From: Streptomyces sp. NWU339 | Lineage (GTDB): Bacteria > Actinomycetota > Actinomycetes > Streptomycetales > Streptomycetaceae | Direction of reading: 5' to 3' | DNA: 64,000 nucleotides | NCBI RefSeq assembly: GCF_003143855.1 | Contig: NZ_QFRK01000007.1 | Coordinates: forward strand, 115,706 to 179,705 | In this document: positions 24,906-33,962 of the stretch, in pieces | Layout: every line of letters begins with the position of its first letter | Numbering within the stretch: the first letter of the stretch is position 1 | Notes under the pieces: model-generated | The model's input: only the letters and a program-made list of their open reading frames with translations | What the model was told of the DNA's origin: nothing | Databases searched by the model: none | Translations under genes and position numbers: made by a program

Positions 24906-25826
24906 GTGGATCTCCGACGCGTCGACCTCAACCTGCTCGTGGCCTTCGACATGCTCATGATTGAGCGGAGCGTGACCCGCGCGGCACAACGGCTCTCGAT
25001 CGGACAGTCGGCGATGTCCTCGACCCTGTCCCGCCTGCGGAAACTCTTCAACGACCCGCTCCTGACCAGGGAAGGGCGCGGTCTCGTCGCCACGCCGCTG
25101 GCCGAGTCGCTCGCCGGGCCGGTCCGCGAGCTGCTCACCGGCATCGAGATCGTGCTCGCCCAGCGCGAGGCCTTCGACCCGGCCACGGCCCGGCGGACCT
25201 TCTCGGTGATAGCCAATGACTACCTGACGATGACGTTCCTTCAGCCGCTCATCGCCCGGCTGTCCGTCGAGGCACCCGGTATCCGCCTGAACATCTTCCC
25301 GACCGGCGACGACTTCGCCGACCAACTGCGCGGGCACCGGGCCGACTTGCTGGTGATGCCGCGGGAAGCCTTCGAGGAGCACGAGCAGTTCCCGCACCGG
25401 GTGCTGTTCCAGGACCGCTATCTGGTCGCCGTCGACAAGGACCATCCCGAGGTGGGCGACGAGATCACCCTGGAGCAGTTCACGACCCTCCCGTACCTGG
25501 CCGCGTCCTCGGGACATCTGAGGGGCCTGTCGGAGATGCAGCTCGACTTCCTGGGCGTGCCGCGCAACGTCGAGATCACCGCCGGATTCGGCATGGCCCC
25601 CTTCCTGCTGAGCGGCACGCGGCTGATCACGCTGGTCCACGAACGGCTCGCGCACAAGGTCGGAGAGGCGGCGGGGATCCGCCTGCTGGAGCCGCCGATC
25701 CCCCAACTCCAGCCCATCACCGAGATCATGGCCTGGACCAAGCGGACCGACCGCGACCCCGGACACCGCTGGTTCCGCCAGTGCCTGATCGACCTCGCCG
25801 AGGAGGAGCCGGTGAGCCGGCCCTGA
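24906..25826 (+). CDS. LysR-family regulator of the catabolic operon
   Basis: The product is 306 residues. The N-terminus MDLRRVDLNLLVAFDMLMIE with RSVTRAAQRLSIGQSAMSST and LSRLRKLFNDPLLTREGRGL is the LysR winged helix-turn-helix. The MDLRxVDLNLL start and the RLRxLFxDPLL pattern place it near the NodD/PcaQ-like aromatic-responsive group. Residues 90-300 form the periplasmic-binding-like effector domain. It very probably activates the divergent operon in response to an aromatic inducer, through the dyad 24 bases upstream of its GTG start. Confidence 0.88.
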   Translation: MDLRRVDLNLLVAFDMLMIERSVTRAAQRLSIGQSAMSSTLSRLRKLFNDPLLTREGRGLVATPLAESLAGPVRELLTGIEIVLAQREAFDPATARRTFSVIANDYLTMTFLQPLIARLSVEAPGIRLNIFPTGDDFADQLRGHRADLLVMPREAFEEHEQFPHRVLFQDRYLVAVDKDHPEVGDEITLEQFTTLPYLAASSGHLRGLSEMQLDFLGVPRNVEITAGFGMAPFLLSGTRLITLVHERLAHKVGEAAGIRLLEPPIPQLQPITEIMAWTKRTDRDPGHRWFRQCLIDLAEEEPVSRP

Positions 25827-25950
25827 CCTCCCCGGTCCTCTGCCGCTCCCCGGTCTTCTGCCGGATCCGGACAACGCCCGCCGTCCCCGGATCGCGCCCA
25901 CTGCCGGCCGCGCCTACCGTGCGGCCACTCATCGAGGCGAAGGAGCAGTC

Positions 25951-26018
25951 GTGGAGCGAGGCGGACGCCGGAGCGTACTCATCGTCGGCGGAGGAATCGG
26001 CGCCCTGACGGCCGCGAC
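25951..26018 (+). pseudogene. truncated FAD-dependent oxidoreductase, N-terminus only
   Basis: A GTG start preceded by AAGGAG opens a frame reading VERGGRRSVLIVGGGIGALT. This is the classic first strand and GxGxxG loop of FAD-dependent monooxygenases or oxidoreductases. After about 22 residues the homology ends and transposase-derived sequence begins. The rest of the enzyme, normally about 350-500 residues, is absent. Confidence 0.6.
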
Positions 26019-26021
26019 AAC

Positions 26022-26378
26022 ATGGTCAAGAGTGCCCGGGGCGCCATCGAGGAACCCGGCAGGAACGTCGCCCAGAAGTCCGGCCTGAACCGCTCCATCA
26101 GCCAGGAGGCATGGGGCCGCACCGTGACCATGCTGACGTACAAGACCGCCCGCCAGGGCGGCGCCCTGCACAAGGTTCCCGCTCCCGGAACCTCCCTGCG
26201 CTGCTCGGCCTGCGGTGTCACCACACCGGGCAGCCGGCAGAGCCAGGCCACGTTCGTGTGCAAGAACCCCGACCGCGGATGATCCGGCAACGCCGACCAC
26301 AACGCGGCCCGGAACATCCTGCACCTGTACCGGATGGGCCATGCGCTCGTCCCGGCTGCCGGGAGAGCACTTCAAGGT
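26022..26378 (+). pseudogene. TnpB (IS605 OrfB-type) C-terminal remnant with internal stop
   Basis: The frame encodes GRNVAQKSGLNRSISQEAWG, then a zinc-ribbon part (SLRCSACGVTTPGSRQSQA, FVCKNPDRG) and, after an in-frame TGA at 26280, GNADHNAARNILHLYRMGH. This is the RuvC-III/zinc-ribbon end of TnpB, the RNA-guided nuclease of IS200/IS605 elements. In intact proteins the fourth Cys and a Trp follow CKNPDC-W; here the Cys is replaced by Arg and the Trp codon is TGA. The N-terminal two thirds are missing. No flanking end hairpins or omega RNA could be confirmed. Confidence 0.75.
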
Positions 26379-26762
26379 GACTTCGCGTCCAGAATCAAGC
26401 CCTGTGCGTTCTGGGGCAGGTCCATGGAACCGGCAACCGAGGTGAACAACAAGGTCGGCTCCCTGGTCGTCCAGAACGAGTGGGACTCGCAGACCCCGAT
26501 GCCCAGCGGTCAGGCCCTGCACACCGCCCTGAAGGGATCGAAAATGGTCACCGTCCTCGGCGGCGAGGGCCACGGCGTCTACCCGAACGGCAATGCGTGC
26601 ACGGACGGCACGGTCACCTACTACCTGCTCACCGGCAGGTTCCCGGTGAAGGACGTGACCTGCGAGGCGACGGCCGACTCGAACGAGGAAGCACGGAAGA
26701 ACCAGAAGCGGGGCGTGCTCCCCGGGTCTCCGCTCCCGGAGCGTGCCCCGGACCGTTTCTGA
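26379..26762 (+). pseudogene. TAP-type alpha/beta hydrolase, C-terminal remnant
   Basis: In the same frame as the TnpB remnant the sequence continues DFASRIKPCAFWGRSMEPAT, then VGSLVVQNEWDSQTPMPSGQ, MVTVLGGEGHGVYPNGNACT and TYYLLTGRFP. This is the C-terminal domain of tripeptidyl-aminopeptidase-like hydrolases (PF08386), with the catalytic Asp in EWDSQTP and His in GEGHGVY. The nucleophile-containing N-terminal part is missing. The join with TnpB sequence near 26379 marks a recombination junction. Confidence 0.7.
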
Positions 26763-26800
26763 GCCCGGTCGCACGGCCCGTTGCCGCTTGACCCGTTGAA

Positions 26801-26837
26801 GAGGGGCGGGACCTCCTGGCGGGGTTCCGCCCTCCCC
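26801..26837 (+). terminator. possible hairpin terminator
   Basis: A GC-rich imperfect inverted repeat pairs GAGGGGCGGGA with TTCCGCCCTCCCC across a 13-base loop, with one bulged base. There is no U-tract, as is common in Streptomyces. It would end transcription from the hydrolase remnant before the EACC1 gene. Confidence 0.35.
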
Positions 26838-26988
26838 TGTCAGGTCCGGGACTTTGCCTGAGCATGTGCAGCCGTCCTGGCGAGGTAACCGGGTTCGCCA
26901 CCGAGGCGCGTTATGACATTGCCAACTTGTGTTTTTGAGACGACAGTTGAGGGTTCCTGCACCGCTTTGTACTTGAAGGGCAGCAGAG

Positions 26989-27474
26989 ATGAGAGTGACA
27001 CTGGCCGTCGCTGGGGACGGAGACGAGGCCGGAGCTTCGGACGATCTCTACCAGTGGCTCCGTCAGGACCCGGACCTGCGCGTGTTCGTCCGCCGGGAGG
27101 TCCCCGCCGCGCCGCCGGACGGAGCCATGGGCGCCCTGGGGGAGCTGATCTCGCTCCTGCTGGCTCCCGGCGGCCCGACGGCCGCCGTGGGAGCGGCTGT
27201 CGTGGTGTGGCTGCAGGGCCGCCGGGGCAATCAGACCGTCACCCTCACCCTGCCGGACGGTACCCAGGTCGTGGTCTCCTCGGAGAAGGTGCGCGGTCTG
27301 ACCGCGGAAGGCGCCGGTGAGCTGGCCGAGCGGGTTGCCGTGGCGCTCCAGCAGGAGCGGTACCCACAGGCGCCGCCGGAAACGCCAAGGCGGCAGGAGA
27401 CTCAAGGAATCCAGGGGACACGAGACACGGCGGAGGACGACGGCCGCGTCGGCCCGTCCCAAGAAGCGGGTTGA
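26989..27474 (+). CDS. effector-associated constant component EACC1 protein
   Basis: The product is 161 residues. The N-terminal part reads like a small ferredoxin-fold domain (DLYQWLRQDPDLRVFVRREV), followed by GAMGALGELISLLLAPGG, a hydrophobic helix, and VTLTLPDGTQVVVSSEKV. This organisation matches EACC1, a constant component of actinobacterial NTP-dependent conflict systems that accompanies variable effectors. AAGGG precedes the ATG. Its stop is 2 bases before the caspase-STAND gene, so the two proteins are co-expressed and probably interact. Confidence 0.75.
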   Translation: MRVTLAVAGDGDEAGASDDLYQWLRQDPDLRVFVRREVPAAPPDGAMGALGELISLLLAPGGPTAAVGAAVVVWLQGRRGNQTVTLTLPDGTQVVVSSEKVRGLTAEGAGELAERVAVALQQERYPQAPPETPRRQETQGIQGTRDTAEDDGRVGPSQEAG

Positions 27475-27476
27475 CC

Positions 27477-30400
27477 ATGGCGGCGGGGGACGTGCCGGAT
27501 GTACCGGCGAGAGGGGATCTGGCGGCAGCCGGCTGCCACGCGCTGGTGGTCGGGACGGCCGCCCATCCGGGGCAGCAACTGCCCGGTCTGCCGTCCGCTC
27601 TCCGGTCGGCGCAGGACGTGGCCGAGACCCTGAGCACGGTGTGCGGTATGGGGGACCGGGTCACGCTGCTCACCGATCCGATGTCGCCGAGTGATGTCCT
27701 GGAGGCACTGGCGACGGCCATCGGCCGGGCCGAGCCCACCGAGCAGCGGTACGAGCGCGGAACCGTCCTCCTCTACTTCGTCGGGCACGGGCTGCGCGGA
27801 CCCGGTGGGCAGCTCTACCTGGCGACAGCGAGCACCAAGTCCCAGACGGACACGGCGCACTCCGTCCCCTACACGGAGATCGAGCGCTACCTGAGCGACG
27901 CCGCCGCCGACCCGGTCGTGATCCTCGACTGCTGTTTCGCGGGAAACGCTCAGGAGCCCGGCCGGCCGGCCGCCGCGGACCTGTTCGCCGGGGCCCGGCC
28001 CACCGGCAGCTATCTGCTCGCCTCGGCGATGCGCAACGCCTTGGCGTACGCCCCACCGGACGCGGAGCACACCCTCTTCAGCGGCCAGCTGCTCAGCCTT
28101 CTGCGGGAGGGTGACGCGAGCGGCCCGAAGCGGCTGACGCTGGGCGGCGCCTACCGGCTGCTCGACCAGCGGCTCCAGGGCAGCGCCGCTCGCCCGTACG
28201 GCGGTGGCACCGCGCGCATGGGCGAGCTGACCCTCGCCGTCAACCGGCGGTACGAGCCGCTGCCGGGCCTGGCCGCCGAACAGCGGGCGGCCGACGCCCC
28301 GGATCCGGATGCGGCCTGCCCCTACCCCGGCATCCTCCCTTTCCTCCCCGAGCAGCACCGTCTCTTCTTCGGCCGCGAAAAGCTGACCCAGGAGCTGCTG
28401 CGCCGCGTCCAACAGGCGCGCCCCGGTGAGCCGGTGGTCCTGGTGGGACCGTCGGGGGTCGGCAAGTCCTCGCTCCTGCGGGCGGGGCTCAGCGTGGCTG
28501 CGGAGCAGGCTGGGCTCGGTCCCGCGCGGCTGGTGCCCGCGCCGGGTGAGCGGCCCTTCCGGAGCCTCGCCGAGGCGTGGGCGGCGGCGGTGGGCAGGGC
28601 CCCCTCCGACGTCGTACGCGATCTGGAACGCGGGCGTTTCAGCCGGCCCGCGGCGACGGGGGCCGGGACCGGGCAGGCACCGCGGCTCCTCGTCATCGAC
28701 CAGCTCGAGGAGTACTTCACGCTCTGCTCGGACGAGGCCGAACGCGAACGGTTCGCCGCCGCCCTGACCGCGGGAGCAGACGAGGACGAGGAGGGGGAGA
28801 GGGCCGGGGACCCGACGCCCGCTCCGCGTCTCGTCCTGGCCCTGCGCGCCGACTACTACGGCGACGCCCTGAGCGACCCCCGTCTGGCGCCCGTCGTGCG
28901 GCCGGGCCACTTCGCCGTGCCCGCCCTGGCCGACGAGGAGGTCGAAGCCGCGATCGTGCGCCCCGCCCAGTACGCGGGCCTGCGGTGGGAGGAGGGCGTA
29001 CCGCAGCTTCTGCGGCGCGATGTGAACGAGGAACGACGCGCCACGGGTGATGCCTCGGCGCTTCCCTTCCTGGCCTACGCCCTCCCCGAGATCTGGCTGC
29101 GGCGCCGGGGGACGACGCTGACATACGCCGGGTACGCCGCCGCCGGGGGCATCCGGGGCGCGGTGGCCACAGCCGCCGACAGGATCTACGACTCCCTCGA
29201 CGACACCGGCCGCACGGCTCTGCGCAGCCTCCTGCTGGCCATGGTCCACGTTGCCGACGGCGAGGGACGGCTGGTCCGTCGCCGGGTGCTGCCGGCGGAA
29301 CTGGCAGGGCGCGAGGACCTGCTGCGCCGACTCGCGGACGCCCGCCTGGTCGTCGTCGATGAGGAGGGCGGGGCACAACTCGGCCACGATTCGCTGCTGC
29401 ACGCGTGGACGAGGCTGAGCGGCTGGATCGACGAAGTGCGGGACGACCTGCTGAGACTCCGCCGGCTGACCGCGGCGGCGGAAGGCTGGGCCGAGGCCGG
29501 CCGGAAGCCGAGCGGCCTCTACGAGGGCGAAGCCCTGGAGGAGGCGAAGAAGCTCACCACGGAGCACACCGGACCGGCTCGGGAAGCCCCGCCCGTCCAG
29601 GACAGCCGACCGGCCCAGGAAGCCCCGTCGGCCCGGGGCAGCCGACCGGTCCAGGAAGCCCGTCAAGCGGCCACCGGCGGTTCGGCCGTCGCAGCCGCAC
29701 CGGCGGTCGTCCGCGTGCCCGTCCCGCACGTGGTGCGGGATTTCGTCGCCGCCAGCGACCAGGCGCAGCGCCGGCGACGCCTGGTCACGCGGGCGTGGAT
29801 CGCCTCCCTTTCGGTCCTGGCACTGGTGGCGGCGTCTCTCTTCGGATGGGCGTTCCACGAGAATGGGCAGGCGGCGAGCCGGGAGATGAGCCTGATCGCC
29901 AGGGAGCTGGCCGCCCGGGCCGACGCCCTGCGCGAACACGACCCGCAGACCGCACTCCGCCTCAGCCTGGCCGCCTACCGCGCGACGGTGACTCCTGAGA
30001 GCCGTTCCAGCCTGTACACGGCCTCGATGACCGTCACACCGACCAGCCTCGTGCCCGAGAAGCGGTATCGCGTACCCGTTCTCAACGTCGCCTACAGCCC
30101 GGACGGCAAGGTCCTGGCCGCGAGCCACCGGGGCAACGGATCCGACGGCGGCCGCGTCCAGTTGTGGGACATGTCCGTGCCGACCCGGCCCGTCGAAGCG
30201 GGCCGGGTCAAGCTGAAGAGCAGTACGGTCATCGCTTTCCATCCGCGCTCACGGATACTCGCCGCGCAGTCGGCGGACGAACTGACCCTGTGGGACACCG
30301 CGGACCCGCAGAAGCCGAGGCGGCTCGCTCTGGTGCGGCTCGCCCGCCAGGTGACGCACACGCTGGCCTTCAGCAAGGACGGCCGGACCCTCGCGGCGGG

Positions 30401-32240
30401 CAGCAAGAAGGGACTGCTGCGGCTGTGGAACGTGAGCGACCCCGCCCGGCCCACGCTGCGAGCGCAGCGCACGGTCGCCACGTCGCCCTTGATCTCTGTG
30501 GCCTTCACCCGCGACGGGGGGCACTTGATCACAGGCAACGGAAACGGGGAGACGGACAGCGAGCCCGCACAGGTGCGGCTGTGGGACGTCGGGGACCCGG
30601 ACCGGCCCGTGCTGCGGGACACGGAACAGGCCGAGACGGTCATGGCGGTGGCCGCCGACCCCCGCCGCGACCTGGTGGTCGCAACCGGTGGATACGGAAA
30701 GATTGCCTGGTGGGAGGTGGTGGACGGGCAGGACCTGCGACGCGTGGAGGCGGAGGAGGAGTACAGGGACACCTGGGGTATCGACAGCGGGGGCATGCCG
30801 TCCCTGGCTTTCAGCGAGGACGGCAGGTTCCTGGCGGGAGCGGACCGCGCCAACGGCGTCAGACGGGGCGACACGACCGGGAAGCTCTCGGATCTGGTGA
30901 ACCGCATGTCCGGGGTGAATCTGCCGACGGGCGAACCGTCCCAGTCGGTTGCGTTCAGCCCGGACAGCAGGTACCTGGCGGTCGGCGAGGTGGGCGGAGA
31001 GGTACGGGTGTGGCCCGATCGGCCCTGGGCGCCGACGTTCGCGGGAGGCATTCACGTCCAGCCTCAGACGGGCACCAGCCCGTTCAGCGCCGACGGTGAG
31101 CTGGTCATCGCCACGCAGAGCAACGCGGGCCCGAGCAGACGCACGACGAGGGTGTGGGACGTCAGCGACCTGAAGGCGCCGAAGGTCCGGTACACCCTGC
31201 CGAGCGGATGGGAGGCGAAGTACTTCCTGACACGGCGCAAGACGCCGACGTTCCTGGCCCACCACTGGACCGGAGGGCTGGACCACACCCTCCAGATCTG
31301 GCAGTTGGAGCCCGGCGGAGCCGTGAAGAAGAGTTCAAGTATCCGGTACACCGCCGACGTCTCGAGCATCGCCGTGAGTCCCGATGGCACGCTCCTCGCG
31401 GTGGGCTCGCACGAGGAACCCGACACCGCCCTGTGGGACATCCGGGATCCGGCGAAACCCGTGCGCCGGGGCACGGTCGCGGTGAGGGCGAGCAGCACGC
31501 TCTGGAGCTCGGGAAGCCTGTGGTTCGCCGGAGAACGGTCGCTGGCGACGACGGAGAAAGATCGGCACATCAGGTTCTGGGACGTCTCCGACCCCGCCCG
31601 CCCCCGCAAGGGCGGTCGCATTGAAGAGGCGGCGTCGATGGACGGCGCGATGTACTACGGCGCGTCCCGGTTGCTCGTCACCGAGGTGACGGCAGACCAG
31701 ATCCAGCTCTGGGACCTCTCCCGGCCCACGCAACCCGTCAAGGGTGGTCTGCTGCCGGCCGCACCAGGCGGCTACTTCCCCACGGGCAAGGGGCAGTTGG
31801 CGGCGACGCTGGCCGATGGAAGCGTCGAGTTCTGGGACGTCTCAGATCCGGCACGTCCCGAAAAGGCAGGCCGCGACCTCGTGTTCGACCACGAGGTCGA
31901 GTCGATCGACATGACATCCGACGGCCACTACGCGGTGACGGGCGAGCCCTATCGCCTCTGGTCTATCGGAAAGGACGGGCGGTGGAACACCCCCGAGCTC
32001 CTCACGCTGGAGAACGCGGACGCGGTACACGTGCCGCTGGCGAGATCACCGCAGGACCCCCGATGGCTCGCCGTCAGAGACAACGGCACCTCCGGTATGA
32101 CACCTGAGGCGACCTACGTGCTCGACTTCGACACCGACGGTCTCTACGAGGACCTGTGCGCGTCCTACCCCTCGAACATCCCCGAGGAACGGTGGGAGCA
32201 GCTGTTCCCGCACCTGTCCTATCGCGCGTCCTGCGACTGA
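27477..32240 (+). CDS. caspase-like protease / STAND NTPase / WD40 effector protein
   Basis: The product is 1587 residues. Residues 20-255 are a caspase-like (CHAT/metacaspase-type) domain with catalytic His in YFVGHG (near 103) and Cys in ILDCCFAGN (near 151). A STAND P-loop domain follows, with Walker A GPSGVGKSS near 322 and Walker B LLVIDQLEE. After a linker with repeated SRPxQEA units (near 700-725) comes one transmembrane helix (about 773-793), then about ten WD40-like repeats with the recurring xxLWDxxDP motif. Ligand binding by the WD40 part would trigger NTPase oligomerisation and protease activation; this is by analogy. ATG 27477 was chosen over TTG 27471. Confidence 0.88.
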   Translation: MAAGDVPDVPARGDLAAAGCHALVVGTAAHPGQQLPGLPSALRSAQDVAETLSTVCGMGDRVTLLTDPMSPSDVLEALATAIGRAEPTEQRYERGTVLLYFVGHGLRGPGGQLYLATASTKSQTDTAHSVPYTEIERYLSDAAADPVVILDCCFAGNAQEPGRPAAADLFAGARPTGSYLLASAMRNALAYAPPDAEHTLFSGQLLSLLREGDASGPKRLTLGGAYRLLDQRLQGSAARPYGGGTARMGELTLAVNRRYEPLPGLAAEQRAADAPDPDAACPYPGILPFLPEQHRLFFGREKLTQELLRRVQQARPGEPVVLVGPSGVGKSSLLRAGLSVAAEQAGLGPARLVPAPGERPFRSLAEAWAAAVGRAPSDVVRDLERGRFSRPAATGAGTGQAPRLLVIDQLEEYFTLCSDEAERERFAAALTAGADEDEEGERAGDPTPAPRLVLALRADYYGDALSDPRLAPVVRPGHFAVPALADEEVEAAIVRPAQYAGLRWEEGVPQLLRRDVNEERRATGDASALPFLAYALPEIWLRRRGTTLTYAGYAAAGGIRGAVATAADRIYDSLDDTGRTALRSLLLAMVHVADGEGRLVRRRVLPAELAGREDLLRRLADARLVVVDEEGGAQLGHDSLLHAWTRLSGWIDEVRDDLLRLRRLTAAAEGWAEAGRKPSGLYEGEALEEAKKLTTEHTGPAREAPPVQDSRPAQEAPSARGSRPVQEARQAATGGSAVAAAPAVVRVPVPHVVRDFVAASDQAQRRRRLVTRAWIASLSVLALVAASLFGWAFHENGQAASREMSLIARELAARADALREHDPQTALRLSLAAYRATVTPESRSSLYTASMTVTPTSLVPEKRYRVPVLNVAYSPDGKVLAASHRGNGSDGGRVQLWDMSVPTRPVEAGRVKLKSSTVIAFHPRSRILAAQSADELTLWDTADPQKPRRLALVRLARQVTHTLAFSKDGRTLAAGSKKGLLRLWNVSDPARPTLRAQRTVATSPLISVAFTRDGGHLITGNGNGETDSEPAQVRLWDVGDPDRPVLRDTEQAETVMAVAADPRRDLVVATGGYGKIAWWEVVDGQDLRRVEAEEEYRDTWGIDSGGMPSLAFSEDGRFLAGADRANGVRRGDTTGKLSDLVNRMSGVNLPTGEPSQSVAFSPDSRYLAVGEVGGEVRVWPDRPWAPTFAGGIHVQPQTGTSPFSADGELVIATQSNAGPSRRTTRVWDVSDLKAPKVRYTLPSGWEAKYFLTRRKTPTFLAHHWTGGLDHTLQIWQLEPGGAVKKSSSIRYTADVSSIAVSPDGTLLAVGSHEEPDTALWDIRDPAKPVRRGTVAVRASSTLWSSGSLWFAGERSLATTEKDRHIRFWDVSDPARPRKGGRIEEAASMDGAMYYGASRLLVTEVTADQIQLWDLSRPTQPVKGGLLPAAPGGYFPTGKGQLAATLADGSVEFWDVSDPARPEKAGRDLVFDHEVESIDMTSDGHYAVTGEPYRLWSIGKDGRWNTPELLTLENADAVHVPLARSPQDPRWLAVRDNGTSGMTPEATYVLDFDTDGLYEDLCASYPSNIPEERWEQLFPHLSYRASCD

Positions 32241-32259
32241 GTCTGTCCAGGAAGTTGTT

Positions 32260-32283
32260 CGGCCGGGAGCGGCCGGCTCCCCG
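32260..32283 (+). terminator. hairpin after the caspase-STAND gene
   Basis: GCCGGGAGC pairs with GCTCCCCGGC across a 5-base loop, with a single extra C in the second arm. It lies 20 bases after the stop codon. No U-tract follows. A factor-independent terminator is plausible. Confidence 0.5.
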
Positions 32284-32415
32284 GCGGCTGGACCGCCCCG
32301 GCGTGGTGGGGGTCGCCTCCAGTGGCTCTGCCGCGCGGCAGCCGGCTCCACCGCGCGGCGGCATGCCCGGACGCTTCCCCCGGCCGCCAACGGGCCGGTG
32401 CCCCGGAGCGGGCGC

Positions 32416-32937
32416 TCAGTGCCAGTCGTCGTCCCCGGGCAGCAGCACCACGTTGTGTGCGCCGAGGATGTCCACGAGTTCGTTGAACTTCTCGTCGGGC
32501 CAGGGTTCCGGAGCGCGGTCCGTCTCGCCGTGGGCCAGGAAGAACGACTCGGGTCCGGCGGGCGTGTAGAAGATCAGGAGCCGGGCCGCTTCCTGCCCCA
32601 GGTTCCTGAAGGCGTGCCGTGTGCCCTTGGGGATGTAGACGAAGTCCTCGGGGCCGGCCGTGAACCTCTCGGACCCGTTGATGAACTCGAACTTGCCGGA
32701 CAGGACGTAGAAGGCCTCGTCCTCCTTCGAGTGGATGTGCGGGACGTTGCCGTGGCCGGGCTCGACGAGTCCGTCCATGAAGGCGAGGGCACCGTCCGTC
32801 TCCTCCCCCGTGACCTTGACCGACATCGTCTCGTGCCCCGTGAGCCGGACGACCCCCTCGTCCTTGCGGACGACGAAGCCGTTGGCGGACGTCCAGACCG
32901 GGTCGTCCTTGTCGGGGAGCGGTAAGCGGAAAACCAT
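32416..32937 (-). CDS. cupin-domain protein, quercetinase-like
   Basis: The product is 173 residues with one cupin barrel. Motif 1 reads GHGNVPHIHSKEDEAFYVLS, with the His-x-His and Glu expected for metal binding, and motif 2 is FVYIPKGTRHAFRN with the final His. The size and PxHxHxxEDExFYVLxG pattern match bacterial quercetin 2,3-dioxygenase-like and oxalate-type monocupins. The reaction is unknown. GAAGGGA precedes the ATG. It is divergent from the TetR gene and is the likely regulatory target. Confidence 0.8.
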   Translation of the reverse strand: MVFRLPLPDKDDPVWTSANGFVVRKDEGVVRLTGHETMSVKVTGEETDGALAFMDGLVEPGHGNVPHIHSKEDEAFYVLSGKFEFINGSERFTAGPEDFVYIPKGTRHAFRNLGQEAARLLIFYTPAGPESFFLAHGETDRAPEPWPDEKFNELVDILGAHNVVLLPGDDDWH

Positions 32938-32979
32938 GTCGCGGTCCCTTCTCGCGGCGTCGCCCGGGCGGCATACCGC

Positions 32980-33000
32980 GACTTACGTTGAATGTAAGTC
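32980..33000. promoter_or_regulatory. TetR-type operator palindrome
   Basis: A 21-base palindrome lies between the divergent cupin and TetR genes. Its arms are GACTTAC and GTAAGTC, and pairing continues inward except at one position. A second, looser inverted repeat (CATTGA ... TCAATG) spans 33000-33022. Length and symmetry are typical of TetR dimer sites. The position 42 bases before the cupin start suggests repression of both genes. Confidence 0.75.
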
Positions 33001-33103
33001 ATTGAATGCCAATCAATCAATGGTCCCGGGGCGGGCGACCGCCCGGACCTCGCATACGCTGCTGGATCACAGGTCGTCGCCGTCATCACCAGGAGGAACG
33101 GAC

Positions 33104-33820
33104 GTGGCCCCGCCCGAAGCAGCCAAGCCGCCGACCCGGCGGCAGGCGGCCGCCCAGGAGACACGCCGGAAGCTGCTGCACGCGGCGCTGGAGAACTTCT
33201 CCCGGCGTCCGTACGGCGAAGTCACCGTGGGGGACATCGCCCGGACCGCGGGTGTCGCGCACGGACTGCTGTCCCACCACTTCAAGGGCAAGGAGAGCCT
33301 CTACGCGGAGGTCGTGCGTGAGGTCGACCGGCAGTTGCGGGCCGCCACGGAGCTCGCCTCCGAAGGCCCGGTCGTCGACCGGCTGCGGCGACATTTCACC
33401 GCGCATCTGCGCTTCCTGGCCGAACACGAGGACGTCGCACTGAACCTCGTCCTGCGCCGTGCGCAGGCCGCCGACCTGGCGTCGGAAGCCTTCGAGGCGA
33501 CACGGGAGGAAGGAGTCCGGGCCATTTGCACGATGCTCGGCCTCGACGCCGACGATCCCGCACTCCTCCTGGCCATGCGGGGGTTCGGCGCCGCCTGCGA
33601 CGAGATGTCCCTCCTGTGGCTGCGGGACGGCCGTCCCGTGGAGACCGGCGCACTGGCCGAGGCCTGGATCGCCCTGCTGGCGGGCTCCCTCAGGGCCGCC
33701 CATGGTCTCGCCCCGCACCCCGCTCTGCGCGAGGCGCTCCGCACCCTCGGGCGGGAAGGCGCCGCGTCGACGGCGGATCCGTCGATCCAGGAGATGCCGG
33801 ACGGCCGAGGCCGACGGTGA
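33104..33820 (+). CDS. TetR-family transcriptional regulator
   Basis: The product is 238 residues. The N-terminal helix-turn-helix reads RRKLLHAALENFSRRPYGEV and TVGDIARTAGVAHGLLSHHF, then KGKESLYAEV, the standard TetR pattern. The C-terminal two thirds form the helical ligand-binding domain, including a Met/Trp-rich stretch (DEMSLLWLRDG). AGGAGG stands 8 bases before the GTG start. It most likely binds the palindrome at 32980-33000 and controls itself and the divergent cupin gene. Confidence 0.88.
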   Translation: MAPPEAAKPPTRRQAAAQETRRKLLHAALENFSRRPYGEVTVGDIARTAGVAHGLLSHHFKGKESLYAEVVREVDRQLRAATELASEGPVVDRLRRHFTAHLRFLAEHEDVALNLVLRRAQAADLASEAFEATREEGVRAICTMLGLDADDPALLLAMRGFGAACDEMSLLWLRDGRPVETGALAEAWIALLAGSLRAAHGLAPHPALREALRTLGREGAASTADPSIQEMPDGRGRR

Positions 33821-33962
33821 GTCCGAGTCGACGCGACTCACTCGGGCCCTGCTGAAGGGCGACCGACGCGCGGTCGATCGCGACGCTCGTCGGCAGGGCC
33901 CACGGCGAGAGTCTGCAACTGGCTGGTCGGGGCGGACGTCGCGCAGCCCGCACCCTCCGGGG

